Shown here one piece after another: positions 6,415 through 14,226 of a stretch of DNA of 64,000 nucleotides (the first letter of the stretch is position 1; every line of letters begins with the position of its first letter). The notes beneath the pieces are model-generated. The model had not been told where the DNA came from. It did no database searches and saw only the letters and a list, made by a program, of their open reading frames with translations. Source of the DNA: Candidatus Parvarchaeota archaeon (GTDB lineage: Archaea; Nanobdellota; Nanobdellia; WJKC01); contig JAUWZX010000002.1 in assembly GCA_030615175.1 (NCBI GenBank), positions 1 to 64,000 on the forward strand, given 5' to 3'. Both the position numbers and the translations under genes were made by a program.

Positions 6415-9248
6415 GTTCCACCAACTCCTTTAGCTAGACTAGTCCATTCAATAGTTATTGCATCCATTTTCAATTTCGCTGCTTCCAAATCCGTTAACGC
6501 ATCTTCAAAGTTCCCTGCATTCCTCTTTGACTCTGCTGAAGTAATTAATGCATTAAACTCATTAATCAATGCCTTCAAGTTTGTTGCGTCAATAACTCCT
6601 CTTGCTTCAAACATCTCCGCTCTCTTAAGCGCTGAAGCCAGTCTGTTCTGAAGAGCAGTTGTCTTCCCTAAGAATCCATTTATAATGCCTTCCTTCTTAA
6701 TATTCCTCCATTCCTTCTCCATTAATTCATACTTTGCTTTAATCAAGCCCAAGTACATTAATGCCTCATCATAATTCTCAGCATCATACGCTTCAATTGC
6801 CTTAATCTCATTCTCCAGGATATCTGCATATAATTCCTCCAGTCTAGTTGTTGTTAATCCATCAGCCTGCGCTTCTGCAAGTCGCGTGTCATACACTGCC
6901 TTGAAATCATCTAGTTTATCAAGGAATTTCTCCACTAGTTTCTTCTGCATCTGCACACTTAATTGCTCTTCAACTTCTACCTGCTTTGCATCCCATAAGT
7001 CCATCATTTCCTCAATGCCGGCATCTATTAACTCTTGTCCAGCAGCCTCTAATTCCCATATGTCATTGCTCGTGTCATCATCTTCCATATTCACATTATC
7101 CATGTTCGCTGCTGCCTGGTCAAATAATGCTTCTACAACAATCATTTGAGCTCTTAATTCATCAAGCGCGTTGTCAAAAACAGTTGTGTCAGTCCCTTCA
7201 GCAATTAATTCATCCCTCTTCGCCTCTGCCTGCAGTAATTTATAGTCTCCTATTTTCCTGAACAAAGTCTTCATTGCCATGAATCTCTGCTTAATTTCAG
7301 CCACAATCGCTGTTACCTCTGCTTGCTCCATTTCCCTCATTTTCACTTCCATGTCCCTCATCATGCTTTCAAGCTTGCTGCCTAACGCCTGCATCTTGAT
7401 TGCTGACGGAGGCTCCATGTCTGTAAATAATTCTGCTTCCAATTCCAGCCTTCTAATCTCAATCTGATCTTCTATATATGACTGCATTTGCTGTTGTGTA
7501 ATTTCACCACTCGCAACTTTTGCCTGCGCTTCTGCCATAACTTCACTCTGCGCTGCCTGCATTCGCGTCTCCATTTCTGCCTGTACCTGCAACATCAATG
7601 CTTCCATTTCAGCACTTATTTGAGATTGAAGAGTCCTCATAGCAGCCCTTATCTGGTCATCCATTTGCTTGAAAACACTGTCAACTATTGCTCCTATTGC
7701 ATCCTCTCCTCCTTCTAATAATTCCTTTAAAGGCATGACTGCTGCCTTGAAAGTGTCTGGTGTTGAAGCACAGATGTTATCAACTAATGAAGCCACTGTT
7801 ACAACTATGCCTTCAATTGGTGATACATCAATGTTCAAGTACTCGCTTAAATCAGGGTCATTATTCAACGCCGTGAAGTGGTCTATGATTACCTGCATGC
7901 TTCCCTTTAACTGCTGATTAATCCCTGTACTTATTGAATTGCAGAACATGTCTATAAAGTCCTGCCCAGCGCCTGCTTCTAAAATCTCTATTGGTATTTC
8001 AACAGGCATTCCTCCTTCAGGTCCTTTATGCCTCTGCCTTTCCCTCTCTTTTCCTTCAAAGTCGCCGCCAAGAGACCTAAGACAGTCATTCTTTATGTTC
8101 CTTTCAGAAACCTGGTCGCATAAGTTAATATTGTCATTAATCCATGCTATATGGTGAATGCAATGGTCAACTTCCACATCACTCATTGCTGGAGTCACTC
8201 CACCTGCTCTCTTGCAAATAGTGTTTAATAATTTGCACTCCTCAACAGTTTCAGGCATTCCAACAACAGGGCATGCTTCCTCAAATTCCTCTTTTCCCTG
8301 CTCAAAACCTCTTCTGAAACCGCCTCCAACTGATTGCTCGCAGTTCTCCTTCATGCCAACATCCAGTATACTGTCACAGTATGAAGAATCTTTTTCCTCA
8401 AAAGCAAAGTACATATAACAGTCATCTGCTCCAATCACTCTTCCAGAATCATCCATTACTTCCTGGGTTGTTACGAATTCAACACATGCTTCAACTGTCT
8501 GCGGTGGTTCAACCTTGCACCCTGTCTCGTCAACAGGCGTGTTAACCGGCGTGTTAGGGCATTGGTCACTATCATCAAGGACTCCATCATTATCAGAGTC
8601 CGCGCCAATGACTTCCCCTCCTTCCATTTCAACACCTTGAATCCTCTTACCTTTTCTCTCGCCATGTTCAATTAACGCGTCCTTGCATTCCCCTCTCTTC
8701 ACATCATCCTCTATGCCTCCACAGAGCTCAATGTTTCTGGAGTTCATTGCAATTCCGAACCAACAGTCATCTATTTCCTCTGTTATTTCTAGTTGTTTGC
8801 AGTCAAACTGTCCTTCAGGTGCTTCTTCTTCCCATACGCATCCAACTACAGAAACGCATGTTCCCTCATCAGGTACAAGTGAACAGTCACCTGCTCCATC
8901 GCAGTTAGCCACTACTTCTTCCCAAGTGCATCCAATCTCCTGGCATATGTATGAAGTTATAGCTACATTACAGCCAGCCACAATTCCTGAGCACGTGTTA
9001 TCAGTGCTATTCCACTTGCAAGCAACGCTTTCGCATGTTTTCTGGTCGTCCGCTATAGAACAGTCAGTCATGCTTGGAGTTCCACTACAACCTATCTTGT
9101 CAGGAGTCCAAGTACATCCAGCATTCCTGCATACCACATCATCGTCAGTTATTCCATAGCAATCAAATGTTCCGCTGCACTGTGCGTGCGCCACTGAAAT
9201 CAATGTTAATACTCCTAAAATAGTTATTAAAATAGAAATGTATTTCAT
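6411..9248 (-). CDS. Large secreted cysteine-repeat and coiled-coil surface protein
   Basis: A 945-aa exported protein. ATG 9248 is chosen because MKYISILITILGVLTLISVAHAQ is a clean signal peptide (quoted in part; residues 1-23); a longer frame from 9326 lacks it. After the signal come about four cysteine repeats of the pattern C...C...GCxW, a thrombospondin type 3-like calcium motif (DSDNDGVLDDSDQCP), and three copies of a second four-cysteine repeat containing DDC/DHC and a CDxI-like element. The second half (about 450-945) is helical and Gln/Glu/Met-rich, with long coiled coils. No C-terminal membrane anchor is seen. It is probably an elongated stalk or adhesin working with the overlapping lipoprotein. 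Confidence 0.75.
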   Translation of the reverse strand: MKYISILITILGVLTLISVAHAQCSGTFDCYGITDDDVVCRNAGCTWTPDKIGCSGTPSMTDCSIADDQKTCESVACKWNSTDNTCSGIVAGCNVAITSYICQEIGCTWEEVVANCDGAGDCSLVPDEGTCVSVVGCVWEEEAPEGQFDCKQLEITEEIDDCWFGIAMNSRNIELCGGIEDDVKRGECKDALIEHGERKGKRIQGVEMEGGEVIGADSDNDGVLDDSDQCPNTPVNTPVDETGCKVEPPQTVEACVEFVTTQEVMDDSGRVIGADDCYMYFAFEEKDSSYCDSILDVGMKENCEQSVGGGFRRGFEQGKEEFEEACPVVGMPETVEECKLLNTICKRAGGVTPAMSDVEVDHCIHHIAWINDNINLCDQVSERNIKNDCLRSLGGDFEGKERERQRHKGPEGGMPVEIPIEILEAGAGQDFIDMFCNSISTGINQQLKGSMQVIIDHFTALNNDPDLSEYLNIDVSPIEGIVVTVASLVDNICASTPDTFKAAVMPLKELLEGGEDAIGAIVDSVFKQMDDQIRAAMRTLQSQISAEMEALMLQVQAEMETRMQAAQSEVMAEAQAKVASGEITQQQMQSYIEDQIEIRRLELEAELFTDMEPPSAIKMQALGSKLESMMRDMEVKMREMEQAEVTAIVAEIKQRFMAMKTLFRKIGDYKLLQAEAKRDELIAEGTDTTVFDNALDELRAQMIVVEALFDQAAANMDNVNMEDDDTSNDIWELEAAGQELIDAGIEEMMDLWDAKQVEVEEQLSVQMQKKLVEKFLDKLDDFKAVYDTRLAEAQADGLTTTRLEELYADILENEIKAIEAYDAENYDEALMYLGLIKAKYELMEKEWRNIKKEGIINGFLGKTTALQNRLASALKRAEMFEARGVIDATNLKALINEFNALITSAESKRNAGNFEDALTDLEAAKLKMDAITIEWTSLAKGVGGT

Positions 9249-9353
9249 TTCATTAGAATAATAATGGTTAATCACTAATAAATCTTTCATGAATGGAAAA
9301 GTATTAAATAGTGTATCAAAAGACAATAATCATTAAATAATTAATATGATATA

Positions 9354-10058
9354 ATGAAAGTTATGTTAAATAATGAAGATATTAAAATGAAAGTTGTTCC
9401 TTATAAGAAAAACATTGAAATAGGATATAAAGAGTTAAAAGACAAAAAGGACACCCCGGTAAAAATTATTTTTAATTTATTAAAAGAAGTGCGCTCCAAA
9501 AAAAATGAGGCCACGCCAATAGAAGAATTATTCGAGTACGCAATGAATGCATTAAACCTTGAATTCAAGGAAGCAAGTTTTAACTTAGACAGGGAATCAG
9601 GCACGGGTTCAAAGCATGATAATGACTTATCATCAGTAATACATAAAGCATATGATGATAAAGTAGAGTACATAAAAATGATATCAGAAGACGTGTTATT
9701 ATTCGATGGATTGGATACAGGAGAAATCAAGCTTGACGATGTGATAAAACAAGTCAAGACAAGCAAGCCAGTAAGGGAGACATTGAACATCGAATTAAAG
9801 TACTTGTCAATGACGCTAATAGAAGGCTACGACCGATGGCAGCGTTTTAGAAACGAAAACCTGTCAATAGAAGGTGATTATTATCCCAGGGAATTAACAA
9901 TAAAAGTTAACATGCCATGGCTGTCAAAGCCAATGTCAAAGCATAAACTACAACCAGTAATCAAGATAAACCTCAAGAATAAAGGGTATGGAACCCGTAC
10001 ATCAGTAGAAATGGTTAAAGACATTCTTGATGAATACATATCATCAATGAAAGCATAG
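9354..10058 (+). CDS. Hypothetical protein, 234 aa
   Basis: A soluble 234-aa protein, acidic and basic patches mixed, no membrane segment. Helical through residues 45-130, with a more beta-like C-terminal part (YPRELTIKVNMPW at about 182-194). It diverges from the large surface protein gene with 105 bp between the starts. Family not recognised. It is the last gene before the accessory island. Confidence 0.6.
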   Translation: MKVMLNNEDIKMKVVPYKKNIEIGYKELKDKKDTPVKIIFNLLKEVRSKKNEATPIEELFEYAMNALNLEFKEASFNLDRESGTGSKHDNDLSSVIHKAYDDKVEYIKMISEDVLLFDGLDTGEIKLDDVIKQVKTSKPVRETLNIELKYLSMTLIEGYDRWQRFRNENLSIEGDYYPRELTIKVNMPWLSKPMSKHKLQPVIKINLKNKGYGTRTSVEMVKDILDEYISSMKA

Positions 10059-10076
10059 CGCAAGCAGGAGAATCCT

Positions 10077-10111
10077 AATTTAAGTGCAAAAGGTAGTTGC
10101 GAAAGGTTTAT
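10077..10111. repeat. Left boundary repeat of the accessory island
   Basis: Begins AATTTAAGTGCAAAA and ends GTTGCGAAAGGTTTAT. It matches the right copy at 15293-15329, with 16 identical bases at the end (10096-10111 and 15314-15329). The end contains BRE-like GCGAAAGG plus a partial TATA, but it faces away from the neighbouring minus-strand gene, so it looks like an orphan promoter copy. Confidence 0.75.
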
Positions 10112-10114
10112 TGT

Positions 10115-10510
10115 TTAATTCTTTAACTGTTCTATTAATTCTTCTAGTCTTGTTTGATAATTGTCTATCTCTTTTCCAAAAAAATTTGTTACAGATTCAA
10201 TTGCTTTTATCTTCTCTTCATTTATAAAATCAGGATCAACACCAACAATACAAGAAACCTGCAATGTAGAACAAAGTTTAGATAAATAGATAACTAAGCC
10301 AGCACCCAAAGTTGTGTCTTTAATAAAGCGCTCTTTTAAATTATCTACAATAGAATAAGTCATATCTCCACTAAAATTATCATCAGTTCTTAGTTCTGAT
10401 AAAAGATAATCTCTCACCTTTTCTCTTATTTTACCTCTCTCGTCAGAAGAGGATTGGTATTTACTTCCAGGTGTCCTTTTCATTGAGCCATACATAATAT
10501 TAATTTTCAC
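10115..10510 (-). CDS. Hypothetical protein, 131 aa
   Basis: A soluble, mostly helical 131-aa protein. Residues 28-75 alternate helix and short strands, and the C-terminus (105-131) may form a short coiled coil. Starts at Met1, Met6 and Met10 (MKINIMYGSM) are all possible. It is the first gene inside the left island boundary. Function is not recognised. Confidence 0.5.
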   Translation of the reverse strand: MKINIMYGSMKRTPGSKYQSSSDERGKIREKVRDYLLSELRTDDNFSGDMTYSIVDNLKERFIKDTTLGAGLVIYLSKLCSTLQVSCIVGVDPDFINEEKIKAIESVTNFFGKEIDNYQTRLEELIEQLKN

Positions 10511-10593
10511 TATTAGATATAATAAGCATTTCGTTATTGAGAGATATAATATGTCAAGAAATTAAAAAACAAATAATTCTGAAAGGATTTAAT

Positions 10594-10760
10594 AATTTAT
10601 GTGCAGAATTCTTAATTAAGCGAATTTAGGTACAAAGCAGGTGGTTGCGACTTTGCACTTTAATTAGTCCTTACTCAACGTGATTCGTGTGCAGATTCCT
10701 TGTTCTGCTAGTAATTTGTGTGCAGATAATCTTTTAAGCTTTTAATTTATGTGCAATTTT
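10594..10760. repeat. Cluster of TGTGCA-type short repeats
   Basis: This gene-free stretch carries at least four copies of a short element with consensus AATTTRTGTGCAGA: near 10594, 10682, 10713 and 10744. A longer relative at 10622-10658 includes AAAGCAGGTGGTTGCGA, matching the island boundary repeat. Similar copies occur at 13852, 14162, 15241, 15263 and 15292, all in island gaps. No gene is visible in 10511-10768. Confidence 0.7.
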
Positions 10761-10768
10761 CATTTTTT

Positions 10769-11131
10769 TTATATGTCTAATTTTTTTAGAACTAGTTTCA
10801 TCTTTTCATTATAGGCATCCTTAGCTAAGTCAATTAAGTACAAGCATTCTTTAAGTCCATCCTCATTTAATCTGACAGGAAAGCCATACAAAGCAAGTCC
10901 AGCCATATAAAATCCACTAAGGTATGAGTCTAATTCCTCTGAGTAATAACCGCCAGGAACTTTTGAATTCTTAATTAACAAGACATCATCCTTAATCTCT
11001 TTAATACTCTCTAAATTCTTTAATTCCTGAGATAAGTCCTGACTCTCACTGCCAATTTTACCTTTTTGTGCAGCATATAAAAGAGTTGTCATAATTGCAG
11101 CTTGAAAAGTTGGAACTTTAACATCACTCAT
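10769..11131 (-). CDS. Hypothetical protein, 120 aa
   Basis: A soluble 120-aa protein, predicted mostly helical, with the centre (RLNEDGLKECLYLIDLAK, about 86-103) amphipathic. No motif recognised. It is preceded on its own strand by an A/T-rich region (11132-11190) which also holds the beginning of the plus-strand wHTH fragment. Its downstream side is the repeat cluster. Confidence 0.5.
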   Translation of the reverse strand: MSDVKVPTFQAAIMTTLLYAAQKGKIGSESQDLSQELKNLESIKEIKDDVLLIKNSKVPGGYYSEELDSYLSGFYMAGLALYGFPVRLNEDGLKECLYLIDLAKDAYNEKMKLVLKKLDI

Positions 11132-11189
11132 AACTATAAAGTAATTATTAAGTTCCTTTTAAGAATTATTGTATTAAAGCATTCTTCTA

Positions 11190-11363
11190 ATGCCTAGCGT
11201 AATTGCTAGGACTCTTAAGTTAAGTAGGCCTAACGTCAGCAATACCTTAAAGGAGTTAATGCGGCTCGGACTGGTCGAGTGCTTAACTCCTGATGAACGG
11301 ATGGGTCGCTTGTACGCGCTAACAGCGCAGGGAAGAGAAGTAATAAAGGAAATCAAAGCTTAG
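11190..11363 (+). CDS. Short winged-helix protein, probably 5'-truncated
   Basis: A 57-codon frame from ATG 11190 encodes the core of a MarR/ArsR-type winged helix: SVIARTLKLSRPNVSNTLKE (helix-turn-helix), then LGLVECLTPDERMGRLYALT (wing). Complete family members have another helix before this. In a neighbouring frame just upstream, 11168-11191 reads IVLKHSSNA, which resembles that missing helix, so a frameshift may have broken the gene. G+C is visibly higher than in the neighbours. Either a minimal regulator or a decaying gene. Confidence 0.55.
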   Translation: MPSVIARTLKLSRPNVSNTLKELMRLGLVECLTPDERMGRLYALTAQGREVIKEIKA

Positions 11364-11488
11364 GCGCAAGAGTGGTTACTGGCAACGCTGGAGGCTTAAG
11401 TAAATTATTTAAATATTGCCCCCCTATTTGAGATTAATGAATAAGCTTAAATATTACTATTACTCAAAAGATATTAAAGTGATTGAAC

Positions 11489-11761
11489 ATGGCTAAGAAA
11501 AATATAGAATTTAAAGAATTAGGTCTTGAAGAAAGAAAATTACTTTTGAGCGCTTATGATTATGATGTTGACGAGGAGGGATACATAATTTCACCAACTG
11601 GAGAGCGAATTGCTTCTGAGGAATTGCCATTAAAATTTTTAAAGGTTGATTCAGCAATGTTAATTGTGGGTTCATTAGATGTCAGAGATAGTTCTCCAAC
11701 GGTAATTTCAAAGTTTATTAGGGAAAGGATTGAAACCTCCAATGACGCCAGTACCATCTGA
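11489..11761 (+). CDS. Small hypothetical protein, first of an overlapping pair
   Basis: A 90-aa acidic protein. ATG 11489 is preferred to an in-frame TTG six bases earlier. The sequence contains SPTGERIASEELPLKFLKV and VISKFIRERI and looks like one small alpha/beta domain. No family recognised. Its 3' end overlaps the start of the 259-aa gene by 20 bp, so the two are probably co-translated, an arrangement seen in toxin-antitoxin and immunity pairs but not proof of one. Confidence 0.55.
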   Translation: MAKKNIEFKELGLEERKLLLSAYDYDVDEEGYIISPTGERIASEELPLKFLKVDSAMLIVGSLDVRDSSPTVISKFIRERIETSNDASTI

Positions 11762-12521
11762 AGTTGAACTTATTAACCTAATTTTAGATTTACAATTAGA
11801 TCAAGCATTAAGTTTTTTAGTTAATGCAGGGATCACAGTTGTTGCATTTAAAAAAGGAATTTATAATAAAGTAAGACAGGCAATCATAAATAAGTGTAAT
11901 GAAAAAAGATATGCTTTTATACCAAATAAAGAGGAAGCAGATAAATTAAAAGAATTAAGTAAAGACCCCAATTATACGACATTAAGAAGATTAATTCCTG
12001 GCTACAGATACCTTGATTTAATTAGAACAGGGTTATTAATTAAAAAGTATCTTCAAAGAAATGCACTAGGAGACCATGATAGAGTTAATGAAATTAAGAG
12101 AGATATTAATAACAGACCAAATGGGCAAAAACTATTAAAAATTGTTAAACTTCCAGATGCGCCTTTTTTTGATGTTATTACTGATGAAATATTTTATCTT
12201 CAAAAAGAGGGGTATAATCAGACTCAATTAGAAGAAAAATTTGATGAAGTAGTTAATGATTGGGAAGATACTACTAAGTTTGTAAAAACAGGGGATAAAC
12301 TTAAAACAGTAATTAATTTTTGTGTAAAGCATATTAATAAAGATGTTAAACAATTCTTTTTATTGGGTATGAAAACCGCTATTGATATTATTGAAAAAGC
12401 AATTTCTGAAATGACATCTAAAAGCATATTGAAAGATAATAATTATTCACTTCGTAAAACAACTAAACCTAAAGGAGTTCAGCCTAGAATGGAAGTGACT
12501 TTTTATAAAAAATATGAATAA
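11742..12521 (+). CDS. Hypothetical protein, 259 aa, second of an overlapping pair
   Basis: A soluble 259-aa protein starting at ATG 11742 inside the end of the previous gene; an in-frame TTG at 11730 is the alternative. A hydrophobic helix-strand segment LSFLVNAGITVVAFKKGIYNK (about 19-39, quoted in part) is followed by a long helical, charged body. No catalytic motif recognised. The gene ends at a pair of strong hairpins shared with the convergent GIY-YIG gene. Confidence 0.55.
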   Translation: MTPVPSEVELINLILDLQLDQALSFLVNAGITVVAFKKGIYNKVRQAIINKCNEKRYAFIPNKEEADKLKELSKDPNYTTLRRLIPGYRYLDLIRTGLLIKKYLQRNALGDHDRVNEIKRDINNRPNGQKLLKIVKLPDAPFFDVITDEIFYLQKEGYNQTQLEEKFDEVVNDWEDTTKFVKTGDKLKTVINFCVKHINKDVKQFFLLGMKTAIDIIEKAISEMTSKSILKDNNYSLRKTTKPKGVQPRMEVTFYKKYE

Positions 12522-12533
12522 ATAATCCTCCCC

Positions 12534-12571
12534 TCCTAAAACGACAGTTCTGTCGTTTTCTCTTATTAGGA
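12534..12571. terminator. Nested hairpin between convergent genes
   Basis: AAAACGACAG at 12538-12547 and CTGTCGTTTT at 12550-12559 are perfect inverted repeats. They lie inside an outer arm TCCTAA (12534-12539) and TTAGGA (12566-12571), which shares its AA with the inner arm. It sits 13 bp after one stop codon and before the opposing gene's stop, so it could end transcription both ways, or serve as a recombination or operator site. Confidence 0.55.
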
Positions 12572-12575
12572 AGAG

Positions 12576-12589
12576 TCGGACAAGTCCGA
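12576..12589. repeat. Second palindrome between convergent genes
   Basis: TCGGAC and GTCCGA surround a two-base AA centre, a perfect 14-bp palindrome 4 bp after the nested hairpin. Two different palindromes in 56 bp is unusual for this genome's otherwise plain intergenic spaces. Confidence 0.6.
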
Positions 12590-12609
12590 ATTATTAAATT
12601 AACAGGTGA

Positions 12610-12879
12610 TTATTTATTTTTCATATAACGTCTTTTTTCAGGAGGAGTCAAGCCTTTAAGATAACGCTCTACTCTCAAAGCATCTCCTCTAGTAGCCACC
12701 TGTTTTTTCCAGATTAACTTAACAAAATCAAATCTTCCAGTGAACTTATTAGTATCATGATATCTTACATTATCATAATGTTCCTGCATTCTTGACTTAA
12801 TGTCATTAGTCTGACCAGGATAATAACAAGAAAACGCACCATCAATATAACAAGCCAACATGTAAACATGATAAACCAT
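12610..12879 (-). CDS. GIY-YIG domain nuclease
   Basis: An 89-aa stand-alone GIY-YIG protein. The paired strands are HVYML (4-8) and YYPGQT (19-24), followed by the catalytic Arg in IKSRMQEH (about 31) and the metal-binding Glu in RVERYLKG (about 67). The length and layout match the short UPF0213/YhbQ-like group rather than homing endonucleases, which are longer. Substrate is unknown; small GIY-YIG proteins are linked to DNA repair and to mobile DNA. Confidence 0.8.
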   Translation of the reverse strand: MVYHVYMLACYIDGAFSCYYPGQTNDIKSRMQEHYDNVRYHDTNKFTGRFDFVKLIWKKQVATRGDALRVERYLKGLTPPEKRRYMKNK

Positions 12880-12961
12880 ATAACTAAAAAAAAAGAAATT
12901 AGTTTAAAAATATTTGCTTTTTTGTAAACTATTTTATACTCTCAGTTAATCAAGATTACTT

Positions 12962-13129
12962 ATGCTTGAGGAGGAGTCTTATAAATGGCTTTTAGAGGCG
13001 TTTGAGTGGTTGGGTGGGGATGCCTCTCGCTTGCATTGGGAGTATGAAAAAGCCCTGAATAACGGAATAGACCCAGGAATAAATAATGACTCGACTGAAA
13101 TGATTGCAGCATGGTTTGTGAATAATTAA
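12962..13129 (+). CDS. Possible small acidic protein, 55 aa
   Basis: A frame of 55 codons from ATG 12962 to TAA 13127-13129. The translation is acidic and aromatic (SYKWLLEAFEWLGG), compatible with two short helices. A longer frame on the opposite strand (12960-13154) is Pro/His/Thr-rich and looks like its shadow. No homology is recognised. Confidence 0.4.
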   Translation: MLEEESYKWLLEAFEWLGGDASRLHWEYEKALNNGIDPGINNDSTEMIAAWFVNN

Positions 13130-13293
13130 CTATTACTAAATCTTGGCGCGGCATTGATTTAATTTTTTCTTGTTTTTCCTTCAGTAACTGGAATAAATAT
13201 TCAGGTCGGCTTATTTAAAATTCAAACCCTATTATTTACGCAAAGCCAGTTACTACAAAACATTGATAAATGATTATTTTAATAGATAATTAT

Positions 13294-13479
13294 ATGTCTA
13301 AAAGTTTTTGGGATGATTTAATAACAGCAGGTTCAATAATTGGTGGAGCGTGGATTGCTGCAGAAATAATTAAAGCCTTTTCAAAAAAAGTGACTATTTA
13401 TCGCTGTCCAAGATGTTATGTGGTGATTAATAAAAATGCGGCAAGATGTCATAACTGTGGGGCTTGTTTGAACTGGTGA
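13294..13479 (+). CDS. Small membrane protein with zinc ribbon
   Basis: A 61-aa protein from ATG 13294 (MSKSFWDDL); a start at 13270 is also possible. Residues 9-28 are hydrophobic and small (GSIIGGAWIAAEII), a probable membrane helix. The C-terminus holds RCPRC and RCHNCGAC, a zinc ribbon of the kind seen in double zinc-ribbon proteins. The next gene starts 5 bp after its stop, so they form an operon. Confidence 0.55.
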   Translation: MSKSFWDDLITAGSIIGGAWIAAEIIKAFSKKVTIYRCPRCYVVINKNAARCHNCGACLNW

Positions 13480-13484
13480 TTAAA

Positions 13485-13811
13485 ATGAACAAAAGACAAG
13501 AGGAGTTAGCAGGATTGCAAAAAGAAGAAATGACAATGTTAAAAACAATATACATGCCCGAGAATATTAGATGTGCTCCAATAGTTGAAGAAATATATAA
13601 ACCTTCTAAGGGTGTTTATTTTTTAGCATTAATCCCAAAAATCATTTCCTTTTTATTAGGAATTTGGTTAACTTTTTTTATCTACAATAATTGTATGTTT
13701 TCAGAATGTAATCCATTTGTTACTGTTTATTTTATTATTCTTGCATTACTATGTTTTCAAGCGGCAGGAGTATCTGTTGATAAATTAGTAAAAATTCAAT
13801 TTCCTAAGTAG
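13485..13811 (+). CDS. Small membrane protein with two transmembrane helices
   Basis: A 108-aa protein starting at ATG 13485 (MNKRQEELAGL); an in-frame TTG at 13464 would overlap the preceding gene. A soluble, charged N-terminus of about 45 residues is followed by two hydrophobic helices (about 47-65 and 75-95) joined by a short loop with CMFSECNP. Function is unknown. It likely works with the zinc-ribbon membrane protein immediately upstream. Confidence 0.5.
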   Translation: MNKRQEELAGLQKEEMTMLKTIYMPENIRCAPIVEEIYKPSKGVYFLALIPKIISFLLGIWLTFFIYNNCMFSECNPFVTVYFIILALLCFQAAGVSVDKLVKIQFPK

Positions 13812-13961
13812 TTCTTTTGAGGTCGCCATAGATACCTAAATACTTAAATTCATTTTTTGTGCAACCTTGAGCGAATTTTGGTGTGGTTTTTTTATTAGTA
13901 AATAATTATTTATAGCAGTTATTACAGTATTATATTAACAAGGAAGTAAGGATGTCTTAGA

Positions 13962-14111
13962 ATGGTTAAAAATTTAAAATATTGCCTAGAATGTGAAAAA
14001 GTTTTATACACAGATAACACACATTGTGAAGACTGTGATGTAGTACTAAAAAAACTTCAAGGATTCATTTACGGTGAAGGCGATAACAAATTCGTTGAAA
14101 TTAAAGAATAA
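13962..14111 (+). CDS. 49-aa zinc-ribbon protein
   Basis: A short frame from ATG 13962 encodes YCLECEKVLYTDNTHCEDCD near its start, two CxxC pairs 12 residues apart and a clear one-knuckle zinc ribbon, then a charged tail. The spacing and its isolated position between TGTGCA repeats suggest a real small protein. No partner is evident. Confidence 0.55.
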   Translation: MVKNLKYCLECEKVLYTDNTHCEDCDVVLKKLQGFIYGEGDNKFVEIKE

Positions 14112-14161
14112 AATAAGTTATCACATCAGTCTTAATATTGGTGCAGGTTTCTTCAATAACT

Positions 14162-14180
14162 GAATTTATGTGCAAAGCCC
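14162..14180. repeat. Copy of the island repeat (GAATTTATGTGCAAAGC)
   Basis: GAATTTATGTGCAAAGCCC matches the beginning of the right boundary repeat at 15292. A weaker relative (ATTGGTGCAGG) lies just before it at 14137. It falls between the zinc-ribbon gene and the P-loop NTPase gene. Confidence 0.65.
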
Positions 14181-14226
14181 TAATGACAGATAACCTTTTA
14201 AAAGGCATTTTAGCTTAAACTAACTA

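Noticed and set aside
8683-9159. Plus-strand frame of 158 codons rich in Ser, Pro and His
   Set aside because: Antisense to the cysteine-repeat protein; its composition mirrors the codon pattern of the other strand.
11174-11356. Minus-strand frame of 60 codons
   Set aside because: It is the shadow of the plus-strand winged-helix frame, which makes clear protein sense.
12960-13154. Minus-strand frame of 64 codons
   Set aside because: Pro/His/Thr-rich and opposite the more plausible acidic 55-codon frame.
13181-13255. Inverted AGTAACTGG / CCAGTTACT pair
   Set aside because: Nine-base arms nearly 60 bp apart; similar CAGTAACTGG words occur elsewhere, so no structure or boundary is claimed.
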